Assembly (NCBI RefSeq): GCF_018991925.1
Contig: NW_024736071.1
Span: 9,753,231-9,817,230 of the forward strand
Length of the DNA: 64,000 bases
Source of the DNA: Homarus americanus
Taxonomy: Eukaryota > Arthropoda > Malacostraca > Decapoda > Nephropidae
Reading direction: 5' to 3'
Positions 1 through 12,620 of this stretch are shown one piece after another. The notes under the pieces are model-generated. The model worked only from the letters and a program-made list of their open reading frames with translations. It did not search any database and had not been told where the DNA came from. Within the stretch, counting starts at the first letter, position 1; each line of letters starts with the position of its first letter. The translations under genes were made by a program, and so were the position numbers.

Positions 1-194
1 ATATTATTAGTAACACAATTTTTGTGCTTAGAGGACTACTGCTCGTCCCAGACTCCCTAACTAGGCACCTCCACATATGGCGCTCAGCCTCCCATCCGTA
101 ATATGGGCGCATTAGATGCAGGATAATTTGTGATACATTAAAAAAAATATGCGTCTTACACGCCGGTAAATACGGCAGTTAACATATTGATAAT

Positions 195-554
195 AGAGTG
201 GTCCCTCTGTTAACGAGCACAATTCGTTCCAGAAGGTTGCTCGTTAAGCAAAACCATTGTTTCAATGGGTTTTTGGGTAATTGGTTCCAGCTCACCGAAA
301 ATTACATACAAACAAAAAATAACTGCAGTAAAGTACACTTACTTTGAGGTGTGCATGTAGAAGGCTCCTGGTTGTTGATGATGATGATGATGGGAATTAG
401 AATGGGGGTGGAGGAGAAGGGAGAAGAGAAGGCATTGGGATGGAAGAGAAGTCACCCCATGCTGCCATTTCACCCATAAAATGTTAGTTCACTTGGTGTA
501 ATTCAAGATTATTTTCTTTAAATCAACAGTGCACTGCGCCATATATTATAAATA
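195..554 (+). mobile_element. Tigger-like element, left-end fragment
   Basis: The sequence begins with a degraded terminal repeat (GTGGTCCCTC followed by TTAACGAG) and continues with the same subterminal sequence as the complete Tigger copy at 2450, including the stretch around ATTGTTTCAATGGG. It fades near 550, where an R-type end takes over, so only the left end remains. No coding sequence survives. Confidence 0.7.
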
Positions 555-689
555 CAGTGAACCTTAAATCAACTGAACCCACGACAGCATAAAGAGAACC
601 ACGTAAAGTGAACAACATAACATATGGGATTAATTGAAATATATGTAGACAGGGCTGACCCCCAAACTCCACTTTTTCCCAACACAATA
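555..689 (+). mobile_element. R-type element end, truncated by R1
   Basis: It starts CAGTGAACC and carries the characteristic CATATGGGATTAATT and CCCCCAAACTCCAC blocks that lie just inside one end of R elements (compare 7131-7270). It stops where R1 begins at 690, which suggests that R1 inserted into an older R copy. Confidence 0.6.
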
Positions 690-2391
<1,702 letters not shown>

Positions 2392-2449
2392 CCACTAATC
2401 TATTATCATATTCGAATAAGACGTCTAATTATAAGATAATTTTCATCTA

Positions 2450-5027
2450 CAGTGGTCCCTCGGTTAACGAACTCAATCCGTTCCAGCAGGTTGTTCGTTA
2501 ACCGAAAAGTTCGTTAACCGAAACCATTGTTTCAATGGGTTTTTGGGTAATTGGTTACAGCTCACCGAAAATTTCCTAAATTCAACAAAAATGGTAGAAA
2601 AGTTCACTTACTTTGAGGTGTGTATGTACAGTAGAAGGCTCCTGGATGATGATGATGATGTGCATTTGAAGTGGGAGGTGGAGGAGGAGAATGGAGAAGA
2701 GAAGGAAGTGGAGGTGGAGGAGAAGCATTTTACTGCTTCTTGGAAGGTGAGTCACCTTCCATGAAAATGTCAGGAACCTCTGGACTGACAGATTCTCCAC
2801 CATGAACATCCTCTCTTCTTCTTGAAGTGGAAGGCTGAGGGATAGCATCTTGTTCCCTCTGCCTTTTACTGAAGAAAGTGTCAATTGTGGTCTGTGGGGC
2901 ATCTGTCCTCCTCACCATTAACTTATGTTAAAGAAGGAGACCACTGAGTCCTCAACATGACACAAAGTTAGTTCAGTTTTTTCCACTTCTGGGTGCTTTG
3001 AAGCCAGTTCCCTGAACTTCTCCCAGTGGTAAATCACATCTTTCAACTGTTTAGCTGACATATGGTCATCACTTTCAATTTCCTCCTCACCACTGTCAGC
3101 CTCTACCTGTAACATCTCATCCAGTTGCTTCAAGTCATCAGGAGTAAGTTCCTCCTCATAAGACATCACAAGCTCTTCCACATCCTCCTCCTCCACTTCA
3201 AGGCCCAATGACTGACCAATGGACACAATCTCCTGGTCCAACTCTGTTTCTTCCTCAAATCCCTCAAAATCATGGACTACTGATGGCCACAGTGCTTTCC
3301 ATGAAGAATTGAGGGATCTAGTGGAGACTTCTTGCCATGATAACACAATCAATTTTACAGCCTCCAGGATGTTGAATTGTGTCTTCCAGAACTGTTTCAG
3401 TGTTAGTTCAGGATCATTGGAAGTTGCCTGATGACACCTCCTAAACATTTTCTTCATGTACAACTTCTTGAAGTTGCTGATTACATTCTGGTCCATTGGC
3501 TGTATGATTGATGTAGTGTTTGGAGGCAAAAACAACACTTTCACAAAGTCAAATTGATACTCCAAATTGCTGGCAAGGTCAGGGTCATGACCAGGAGCAT
3601 TATCCATGAGGAGAAGAACCTTTAAAGGGAGTTAATTGGTGGTTAGGTAGCTCTTGACAGAAGGGCAAAACACATCAACAGCCCATTCATTAAAGAGCTG
3701 TCTTGTCACCCATGCCTTACGGTTGGACTTCCAATAAACTCCAAGCTTTGTTCTTACCACTTTCTGTTGCTTGAACACCCTGAGTTTTTCAGAGTGGTAG
3801 ACAAGCATAGGCTTCAGTCGGAAATCCCCTGAAGCATTGGCACCAAGCAATAGAGTGAGACGGTCTTTCATGGGTTTATGCCCAGGTAAAAAGGCTTCAT
3901 CTCTGGTGATGAATGTTCTTTTGGGCATCTTTTTCCAGAACAGCCCAGTTTCGTCCACATTGAACACTTGCTGTGGAAGATAATTTTCTTCTTCCATCAG
4001 TTTTTTAAATTCATCTAAAAACTTTGCTGCCCCTTCCTTATCAGCTCTAGCAGCTTCACCATGCCCAACAACACTGAAAATGTCACTTCTTTTCTTAAAT
4101 TTTTCGAACCAGCCTTTGCTGGCCCGAAAATCTTCAAATTCTGTGCCTGAAAAACCAGGTTGATCTGTCTTTAAATGTTCATAAATCTCCCTGGCTCTTT
4201 TACAAATGAATTCAGTAGAAACTGAATCACCTTTCATCTGTTTTTCCCTAATCCAGATGATAAGTAACCTCTCAGTTTCTGCGATTAAGGATCTTCCAGC
4301 ATATTATCATTTTGAAATTTAGGCTGATTGATGTCGTCATTATTGCATAGCGCATTGGTTCTAATGCCTTGTTCATGTTTTTTTATAATTTCCTGCTTGG
4401 TTTGGATTGAAATCGCTTTTCTTGATCTCTTAGGCCCTATGCTGGATTCAAACAATGTCAACATGTGCTTTTTAAAGTTAAACTTGTTGTAAATAAAGAA
4501 TATTTTCTTTAAAATAACACTGCACTGCGCTATATATTGTCAATATGTAAAATAAATTTCAAAATGACCAATAATTTGCTTGGAAACAGAAAAAAAGCAT
4601 TTAGTTGAAGAGAGTCTCAAGCAAGATGTTACCTCCAGTGTAAACAGAGAGAGACTAACGCCTGTTTGCTGTGTTAAGAGGCTGGATGCCGCGCATTAAA
4701 CGAGTCACTTTACCTTCATTTATGTTCAATAATTGTTAAAATGACTAAAAAATTTAATATTAAACTTTTAAAATGATTGAATAGTATAAACTTCTTGATA
4801 TATACTAAAATAGTAAGGAATTTAAGCCCTAGAACCGATTAATGTATTGGCGGACTAATACTACAGCTGGTTGACCGCCCAGTGCAAGCCAAAACTTGTT
4901 GAGGTCGGCTCGTAAGAAACTCGTTAACCGAGGGGTTGCTCGTTAACCGAATTTAAGAATCTAATGGGAGGTAACTCGTTAACTGAAATCTCGTTAACCG
5001 AGGCGCTCGTTAACCGAGGGACCACTG
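2450..5027 (-). mobile_element. Nearly full-length Tigger/pogo transposon
   Basis: The 2578-bp element has inverted ends (CAGTGGTCCCTCGGTTAACG at the left; the right end finishes CGAGGGACCACTG) flanked by TA on both sides, as expected for Tc1/mariner-pogo transposition. Both ends carry several copies of a GTTAACCGA motif in both orientations, probably transposase binding sites. The transposase lies inside on the minus strand (2730-4464). The right flank reads directly into R-type sequence. Confidence 0.9.
2730..4464 (-). pseudogene. Tigger transposase pseudogene (psq HTH, CENP-B HTH, DDE)
   Basis: This is a DNA-cutting and DNA-joining transposase that would act on the ends of the surrounding element. 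Reading on the minus strand, a psq-type helix-turn-helix starts near 4464 (TKQEIIKKHEQGIRTNALC), followed by a short deletion or frameshift near 4280-4340. A CENP-B-type HTH follows (GWFEKFKKRSDI), then the catalytic core with FNVDETGLFWKKMP, MDNAPGHDPD and PMDQNVISNFKK, which supply the three aspartates expected in Tigger proteins. One in-frame TAA at 3632-3634 separates two otherwise continuous blocks. A small frameshift near 2918 separates an acidic tail from the final basic segment. With a stop and at least two frame breaks it cannot make a full protein, yet the blocks are long, so decay is fairly recent. A host gene of the Tigger/jerky class is unlikely because the ORF sits inside intact transposon ends. 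Confidence 0.9.
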
Positions 5028-6360
5028 TAGTAATAAATAATACCTCAAACTAAAGTTAGGATAATATAATTGACATTGCTGGATTCCTTGCAAGACCAGG
5101 AAAATTTTGAATATAAATTTCATATATTTGGCACAAAAGATAACTTATTTACTCAGAGTAAACAAAATACTTACATTAGATCTAAAATTTGTTTGTGTAA
5201 TGCAAAATCTATAATGTTTATATTCAAAATGATCACCAAATTGTAAGAATTCCAGCAATGTAAATTATATTCTGGCCGGGTAATTTGTATGAATTTTATG
5301 AGCTAAAACAAATATCTTCAGTTAATAAAAAAAAATATTCTTCACGACACTATCTGTCAATCAAAATACCCCACCTTGCCTCCCCCCCCCTCTTCCCACC
5401 ATGCCAGCTGGGTCGGTCGGTCCCTCCCTCCCCCACCTTCCCTCCCTACCAGAGAAATGTTTGGGAGAAAACAGAACATTTACATTTTTAGTAATAAATA
5501 ATACCTCAGACTAAAGTTAGGATAATATAGTTCACATTGCTGGATTCCTTGAGATACCAGGAATATTTTTAATATACACGTCATATATTTTGCACAAAAG
5601 ATAACATATTTGCTCAGAGTAAACAAAATACTTACAGTAGATCTAAAATTTGTATGTCAAATGCAAAATCTATGAAGTTTGTATTAAAAATGATCATCAA
5701 ATTGTAAGAATTCCAGCAATGTAAATTATATGGCCGGGTAATTTGTATGAATTTTATGAGCTAAAACAAATATCTTCAATAAATAAACAAAATATACTTA
5801 CCCAAATACTATCTGTCAATCAAAATACCCCACCTCCCCCCCTCTTCCAACCTGCTCCCTGGGTCTCTCCCTCCCTCCCTCCCTACCCCTCACCCCAACC
5901 TTCCCTCCCTACCAGAGAAATGTTTGGGTTATAACAGTATATTTACATTTTCAGAAATAAATAATACCTCAGACTAAAGTTAGGATGCTGGATTCCTTGC
6001 AAGACCAGGAATATTTTGAATATACACGTCATATATTTTGCACAAAAGATAACATATTTGCTCAGAGTAAACAAAATACTTACAGTAGATCTAAAATTTG
6101 TATGTCAAATGCAAAATCTATGATGCTTATATTCAAAATGATCATCAAATTGTAAGAATTCCAGCAATGTAAATTATAATCTGGCCGGGTAATTTGTATG
6201 AATTTTATGAGCTAAATAAAAAAATTATACTTCACCAGCGTATATGAGTAGATGCACCGCGTAAAGTGGGAATTCCGGTTCTGGCAGGGTACCACGTAAA
6301 TGTAGAAAATGTAGAAACGCGTAAAAAAATAAAAAAATAAAAAAAAACGGGGTATTACTA
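5028..6360 (+). mobile_element. R0: partial R element, three hairpin units
   Basis: Three successive ~460-bp units are marked by AATAATACCTCA near 5038, 5506 and 5963 and by ATTTTATGAGCTAAA near 5293, 5752 and 6203. The right end (6220-6360) carries repeated ACGCG motifs and finishes GGGGTATTACTA next to TA, matching the R terminal repeat. The left end is missing at the junction with the Tigger element. Confidence 0.7.
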
Positions 6361-6842
6361 TATGTAAAATATATTTCAAAATGACCAATAATTTGACTGG
6401 AAACACAGAAAAAAAGCATTTATGTTGAGTCTCAAACAAGATGTTCCTTCCTCTGAACGGGTAAACAAACTGACGCCAAGCTTGGTGTGTTGAGTGGCTG
6501 TTTGATGCGCAAAAAATTAGTTTCTTGTACTTCAATTATGTTGAATAATTGTTAAAATGACTAAAAAATTTAATATAAAACTTTTAAAATTATTGAATAG
6601 TACAACCTTCTTGATATTTACTAAAATGGAAAGGAATTTAAGCCCTAAAACTGATTACTGTATTGGCAGATTAATACTACAGCTGGTGAGCCGGCAAATG
6701 CAGACGAAAACATGTTGGGAAAAATTCGTGAGGAATTCGTTAACCGAAATTTTTTCGTTAACCGAAGTGAAGAATCTTATGGAAAGTAATTCGTTAACCG
6801 ACATTTCGTTAACCGAGGCGCTCGTTAACCGGGGGATCACTG
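6361..6842 (+). mobile_element. Right half of a Tigger derivative
   Basis: The segment matches 14415-14901, including TGTAAAATATATTTCAAAAT and the repeated TTCGTTAACCGA motifs near the end. It closes with GGGGGATCACTG followed by TA. R0 abuts its left side, consistent with insertion of R0 into this copy. No coding sequence is evident. Confidence 0.7.
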
Positions 6843-6862
6843 TATACAGTGGAGAAATTATT

Positions 6863-6960
6863 ATGAAACACGAAGAAGGCATTAGAAAAAATGCACTCTG
6901 TAAAGAATATGGCATGTCATCATCGACCGCCTCTACAATCAGTTGTTTGATATGTAAACA
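6863..6960 (+). pseudogene. psq HTH remnant of a Tigger transposase
   Basis: Translation gives EIIMKHEEGIRKNALCKEYG and MSSSTASTIS, the DNA-binding helix-turn-helix of a Tigger/pogo transposase. It aligns with the same region at 33864 and with the N-terminus of the pseudogene at 4464. There is no upstream ATG that belongs to the family and no catalytic domain nearby. Confidence 0.7.
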
Positions 6961-7130
6961 TAGCTGCCGGGAATACGACATACACACCTCAAAGTAAGTT
7001 AAAATACAGTAAGCTGTATTCTATTATTTTTTATTTTTTATTGTACAGTATACTGTACAGTACAGTACTGTATTTAGTTTATATTTAATGTTTTGTTAAT
7101 TCTATTTTTGTATACAGTACTTTGTATGTA

Positions 7131-8762
7131 CAGTTGTACCCCACTTAACGCGGTCAATAGAACCCAGAGGGTCCCGCGTTAAGTGAAATCCGCGTTAAGT
7201 GAACAACAGAACATATGGGATTAATTCCAATAGAAACCAGCCCGACCCCCAAACTCCACTTTTTGAAGACACATAACTATGTTGTAGTAAAAGTAACATC
7301 TTAATTTTATGATGGTACATGCACACAATTAATACTTAAGAGAAATAGAGAAATACAGTCGCCAAGTTAATGTCCATTCCAATAATGGACTCAACTCCCT
7401 CCGCCCTCTTCTCACACTACACTGCTGGCTCTTCCCTCTCGTGAGAAATTTTTGGGGGAAAACCACTAAATTTTAATAAATAATACCTCAAACTAAAGTT
7501 AGGATAATACAATTGACATTGCTGGATTCCTTGTAAGACCAGGAATATTTTGAATATAAATGTCATATATTTTGCACAAAAGATAACATAGTTACTCAGA
7601 GAAAACATTTTATCTAAAATTTGTATGTCTAATGCAAAATATATGATGTTTATATTCAAAATGATCACCAAATTATAAGAATTCCAGCAATGTAAATTAT
7701 ATTCTGGCCGGGTAATTTGTATGAATTTTATGAGCTAAAACAAATATCTTCAGTTAATAAAAAAAAAATATTCTTCACGACACTATCTGTCAATCAAAGT
7801 ACCCCACCTTGCCTCCCCCCCTCTTCCAACCGCGCGGTCAGTCCCAACCCTCCCCCCCACCCCCACCAATCCTCCCTCAAGAGATGTTGGGTGAAAAAAA
7901 TAAATTTTAACATTTTGTATTAAATAATACCTCAGATTAAAGTTAGGATAATATAATTGACATTGCTGGATTCCTTGTAAGACCAGGAATATTTTGAATA
8001 TAAATGTCATATATTTTGCACAAAAGAGAACATATTTACTCAGAGTAAACATTTTATCTAAAATTTGTATGTCTAATGCAAAATCTATGATGTTTATATT
8101 CAAAATGATCATCAAATTATAAGAATTCCAGCAATGTAAATTATATTCTGACCGGGTAATTTGTATGAATTTTATGAGCTAAAACAAATATCTTCAGTTA
8201 ATAAAAAAAAAAAATATTCTTCACAGGGTAACAGATGGTCGGTCGGTCCCTCCCTCCCCCCCACCCCCCACCAACCGTCCCAAGGAGATGTGTGGGAAAA
8301 CCAGAATATTTAACTTTTTAGTAATAAATAATACCTCAAACTAAAGTTAGGATAATATAATTGACATTGCTGGATTCCTTGTAAGACCAGGAATATTTTG
8401 AATATAAATGTCATATATTTTGCACAAAAGATAACATATTTACTCAAGAGAAAACATTTTATCTAAAATTTGTATGTCTAATGCAAAATATATGATGTTT
8501 ATATTCAAAATGATCACCAAATTATAAGAATTCCAGCAATGTAAATTATATTCTGGCCGGGTAATTTGTATGAATTTTATGAGCTAAAACAGGCAGTCAG
8601 GCAGGGTGGCGGGTGGGGCAAATCTAAAAATAGCGTCTCGAGCCGGACATTCACCGCGTATATGTGGAAAAAATCCGTGTTAAGTGAAAGTTCGCTTCTG
8701 GCGAGGCACCGAATATATGAAAAAACGTGTTAAGTGAAACCGCGTTAGGCGGGGTAATACTG
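7131..8762 (+). mobile_element. R2: complete R element with three hairpin units
   Basis: A 1632-bp element with inverted ends (CAGTTGTACCCCACTTAACG; right end GGCGGGGTAATACTG) and TA on each side. Units begin near 7484, 7925 and 8327 (AATAATACCTCA). Each unit is an imperfect palindrome of two ~110-bp arms, then a C-rich spacer. It is almost the reverse complement of R4 (39342-40967), so the two are recent copies of one element. No transposase ORF. Confidence 0.85.
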
Positions 8763-8889
8763 TATACTTTTTCTGTGAGTTGTAACCAATTACCCAATAT
8801 CCCATTGAAATAATAGATTCAGGTAACGAACTTTCGGTGAACAACCGGCTCTGTGGAACCAATTGTGTTTGTTAATCGAGAGACCACTG

Positions 8890-8890
<1 letters not shown>

Positions 8891-8952
<62 letters not shown>
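8891..8952. repeat. (AAT)n microsatellite
   Basis: About 60 nt of AAT triplets adjoin the Tigger right end. They probably belong to the H/I-like element, which also carries an AAT/ATT tract at 42883-42975. Confidence 0.9.
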
Positions 8953-8956
<4 letters not shown>

Positions 8957-9582
8957 TAATATAAATTAATTAAAATTAATAAAAAAATAGAAAAAATATT
9001 AATTAAAAAAATAATACCACTATACTGCTAATAATAATAAAGTACCATAAATAAATAAAAAATAAAAAATCAATATAAGTGAGAAACGATATACAGACGG
9101 CCCTTCACATACGCGGGTTTAGCATTCACGGATTCGCAAATACGCGGATTACCCCGCCAGAGGAATATTCTGTACATTGAAGTAATTGAAGTACATTCAA
9201 ATCGCGCGCCATTCAACTCGCGCACGGCACCGAACACGGGACACCGCCCGCTCCTGCAACCTCACACACACACGCATAGCTCTCCCTCACTCAGTCAGTC
9301 TCGCTGTAACCACACTTGTGTTGAAATCAGCATTGTAGTTGCAAAAATATTACATTTCCGTGAATGTATTATATCAAGCACAGTATGAATAGAATATCAC
9401 TAATATAACAGTATTTTAACTGAAAACTACTAAAAAAACGAGTAACATCTCTTGAACATCGGAAGGTTAGGTAAAGTCTCTTGTTTTCGTCATGTATTTT
9501 ATCCTAATTTACATTGAAATACATCACGTTTCAGCAAAAGTATTATTTATTTCTGAGAATATGGAAATGTAATATTTTGCTG

Positions 9583-9861
9583 AAATGACGTACGTATTAC
9601 AGTGGAAAGTGACGAAAGCAATGACTCGCTTTCTTTCGCTCAAAAGATGTTACCGTAATCGCTTTTCGAATGGTTTTCAGTTAAAAAACTGTTGTATTAC
9701 AATAATATTCTATCCTAATTCACTTGTGATGCAACAGTTTTTTAACTGAAAACCATTCGAAAAGCGATTACGGTAACATCTTTTGAACGAAAGAAAGCGA
9801 AAGTCATTGTTTTCGTCACGATTTTGTCCCACATTCCACTGTAATACTTACGTCATTTCAG
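9583..9861. repeat. Long palindrome inside G1 (about 130-bp arms)
   Basis: The arm at 9583-9703 (around GTAATCGCTTTTCGAATGG) is the near-perfect reverse complement of 9730-9861 (around CCATTCGAAAAGCGATTAC), with ~25 nt between them. The pair could fold as a hairpin. Confidence 0.85.
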
Positions 9862-10524
9862 CAAAAATATTTCATTTCTGTGAATGTAGTATATCAAGCA
9901 CAGTATGAATATATCATTGTAATATAACAGTATTTTAACCGAAAACTATTAAAAAAACGAGTAACATCTCTTGAACATTGGAAGATTAAGTGAAGTCTTT
10001 TGTTTTCGTCATGTATTTTATCCTATTTTACATTGAAATACATCACGTTTCAGCAAAATTACTATTTATTTCCAAGAATATATTCATTCAGGCGCAGTTT
10101 AGGTAAAATATACGTGTGATGTAAAATTTTTTTAATTGAAAACGATTCGAAAAACACGTACCCTCTAGCCCTGTTCAAGGAGAGGACTGGGAGAAGCTGT
10201 TTGGTGCTGCCGATGGCAAGGAAAATGATTTGGATGGATTTTAATGAAAATATTCAGAAATATGGTATCGTAGTATTTATTCAAGTCAATTAGCATAGAA
10301 TATTATTGTAATACAACAGTAGTAACGATGTGGAGGAGGCGGAGGGATAGAGCGGGGAGGAGGTGACTGGCAGGAGCAGGGACGAGTGGAGATGCCAGAC
10401 AGTACATTACGGGTGTATTAATTGTTTTTATAGCTATTTTTGCATTTTAATGTTAAATACTGTACATTACGTTTCAACAAAACTACCATTTATTTCTGAG
10501 AACATGGAAATGTAATATTTTTGC

Positions 10525-10812
10525 TGAAATGATGTACGTATTACAGTGGAAAGTGACGAAAGCAATGACTTTCGCTTTCTTTCGTTCAAAAGATGTTACT
10601 GTAATCGCTTTTCGAATGGTTTTCAATTGTGGGATTATAAGGCTAATGATAGGATAGAATATTATTGTAATACAGTACGAGTACAACAGCTTTTTAACTG
10701 AAAACCATTTGAAAAGCGATCATGGTAAAATATTTTGAACAACGAAAGAGAGCGAAAGTCTTTCGTCATGATTTTATCCCACTTCCCACTATAATATGTA
10801 AGTCATTCCAGC
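10525..10812. repeat. Second palindrome inside G1
   Basis: The arms 10525-10628 and 10683-10812 are variants of the same sequence as the palindrome at 9583, in the same head-to-head arrangement but more diverged. It is a tandem relative of the first palindrome. Confidence 0.75.
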
Positions 10813-10819
10813 AAAAATA

Positions 10820-11683
10820 CAGTGGGGTATGCTATAACGAACGGATCCTACTACGAATATTCCTATAACGAACGGTTTTACCTATAAAATTGAGAATGCT
10901 ATAACGAACGCAACTCCTACAACGAACGCGGATGAATACGGGACTATTTCGCCTGGCGCATGAATATTGTTGTACCGCGACCCACAACAAGAGCGTCAGG
11001 CGCCATCTTTTTCTCATTGTGTAGCCAGTGCACCACTGTTATTGTTGAAATTTCGTCTTTTAATGTGGAAATTCGAGTTATTTGTATAACTATTTTGTTG
11101 TACAAGTATACAATTGTAACAATGAATCATCCAAAGCGAGTGAGAAAGCTAATAACCCTTGAAACTAAGAAAGAAATTATAAAGAAACGTAAGAATGGAA
11201 GAAGCATTGCGAAACTTAGTGATGAACATGGGATGGCTAAATCGACTATATGTACGATTTTGAAGAATAAAGGGGAGTTAAAAACAGTGCAAGTGGCTAA
11301 GGGAATCTTTAGACTTAGAAAGCAAGGTGTAATGTGATTGAAGAGATGGAAAATTTACTCTTAGTGTGGATAAAGGAGAAAGAAATGGCAGGTGGTAGCA
11401 TTAGTGAAGCTATAATTTGTGAGAAGGCTAAACAATTGTTTGAGGACCTTAAAGCCAAGACTCCCAGTGGAAGTGATAGTGCTGTGCCAGTGTTTAGGGG
11501 TACCTGCATGCTGAATAACACTAAGGTAAGATAAAGTACCGTATTTTTTACATTTTCCACAGAATTTGTTCAGTGTTAAGTGGTTGTATTTGGGGGCCTT
11601 TAACGGATTAATCCTATAACGAACGAATGCTATAACGAACGAGGTTCTGGAACCAATTACGTTCGTTATAGCATACCCCACTG
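10820..11683 (+). mobile_element. Small Tigger-like element nested in G1
   Basis: An 864-bp element with inverted ends (CAGTGGGGTATGCTATAACG; right end GCATACCCCACTG) and TA on each side. The left end carries four copies of an ACGAACG motif (10836-10930) and the right end three. G2 keeps the unoccupied site at 41147-41163, which shows that only one TA was present before insertion. It encodes the first part of a Tigger transposase. Confidence 0.92.
11122..11534 (+). pseudogene. Truncated Tigger transposase (HTH region only)
   Basis: The frame starts at an ATG at 11122 with a basic N-terminus and a psq helix-turn-helix (LETKKEIIKKRKNGRSIAKL, then HGMAKSTICTIL). A frameshift near 11335 separates this from the next segment, which begins VIEEMENLLLVWIKEKEMAG and continues with the CENP-B-type region (EAIICEKAKQLFEDLKAKT). 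The sequence ends before any DDE catalytic core, so this is a DNA-binding stub inside a deleted element. It belongs to the same superfamily as the pseudogene at 2730-4464 but is clearly a different family. A function as a repressor is possible in principle but nothing here supports it. Confidence 0.8.
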
Positions 11684-12620
11684 TATTACATTTCCATATT
11701 TATTTCCGAGAATATATTCATTCAGTCACAGTTAAGGTAAAATATACTTGTGATGTAATATTTTAATGAAATTCCAGTATCGTAGTTTTCTCGTTTCAAA
11801 TTTAATTAACAAAGATTGATGTTTCAAATGTAATGAACAAAAATTTATGTCCAGTATCTATAAATTAACTTTAATAAATGAATACTTTGTTTTACATCGT
11901 CCTGTGCTACCATACCATGGATTTGGCTACTTTGGGCTCACAAAAGATCTGGCCTGGCAACTGTACCGACACTCACAGCTGGTGGTGTGTTGGTGCACCG
12001 TTTCCATTGTTTACTGGTAGTTACTGGTAAATATTTTTTAACCTAACGAAACTATTACCCGTTTAGAGGTCGACCCCCAATTTTTGCCAAATAATTTGGT
12101 CTTAAAAACTCGAACTACACACAGGTATATATGGTAAATAAGGACATGGGGGGCCAGGGATTTTTTAGGGGCCAGGGATTTTTTAGGGGGGGGGGCAGCA
12201 ATAGTACACGGATTTTTAACATTCACGGGTATCTCTGTTACCTAACCCCCGCGAATGTTAAGGGCCGACTGCATGTATGTTGCGTTGTCAAAGTAAGAGA
12301 AACAATTGCAATGGTGTGTAAATGAGGCAGAAAGTTAGATCGGTAACCTGGGACTTGGTCACAATTTATATGATGCCATATGGCAGCAAGGTCTACCATT
12401 AGACAATACCTGTACATTATGCTTGCAATATCTTCCCAGGCAGTAGTACCTCCCTGTTTGATAGCTGTTTACTACCTTGATGCAACATTCCTAGATTAGA
12501 CTATTGGGGGTTGCCTGTTCTACCTCTTGGTTTGAATTTTTTTAAATGCAGTTTGGGAGGTTCCCTAATCCAACTCTTGGCTCATATTTTTTGAAAATCA
12601 ATCCTTGTGCATGCTTAACC

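Larger units (their letters stand above)
6843..8889 (+). mobile_element. Tigger remnant split by the R2 insertion
   Basis: The part at 6845-7130 and the part at 8763-8889 join into sequence collinear with the Tigger copy at 33860-34215 (TTAATGTTTTGTTAATTCT on one side of R2, TTACCCAATATCCCATTGAA on the other). The right end finishes GAGAGACCACTG. R2 therefore landed inside this older element. The left half of this copy is missing. Confidence 0.75.
9094..12271 (+). mobile_element. G1: TA-type element with internal palindromes
   Basis: The ends are inverted (CAGACGGCCCTTCACATACG; right end GTTAAGGGCCGACTG), with TA on the left and a decayed flank on the right. Inside are two long imperfect palindromes and a nested Tigger-like element at 10820-11683. 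Without that insertion the element is about 2.3 kb. It shares most of its interior, reversed, with G2 (38932-42496). No transposase of its own is recognisable. Confidence 0.75.
8953..12620 (+). mobile_element. H/I-like element body split by the G1 insertion
   Basis: The stretch before G1 (ending GTGAGAAACGATATA) and the stretch after it (beginning CATGTATGTTGCGTTGTC) are continuous in the related copy at 19765-19880 (element I) and, reversed, at 42650-42840 (element H). G1 therefore inserted into an older H/I-like copy. The terminal repeats of this copy were not identified. Confidence 0.65.
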
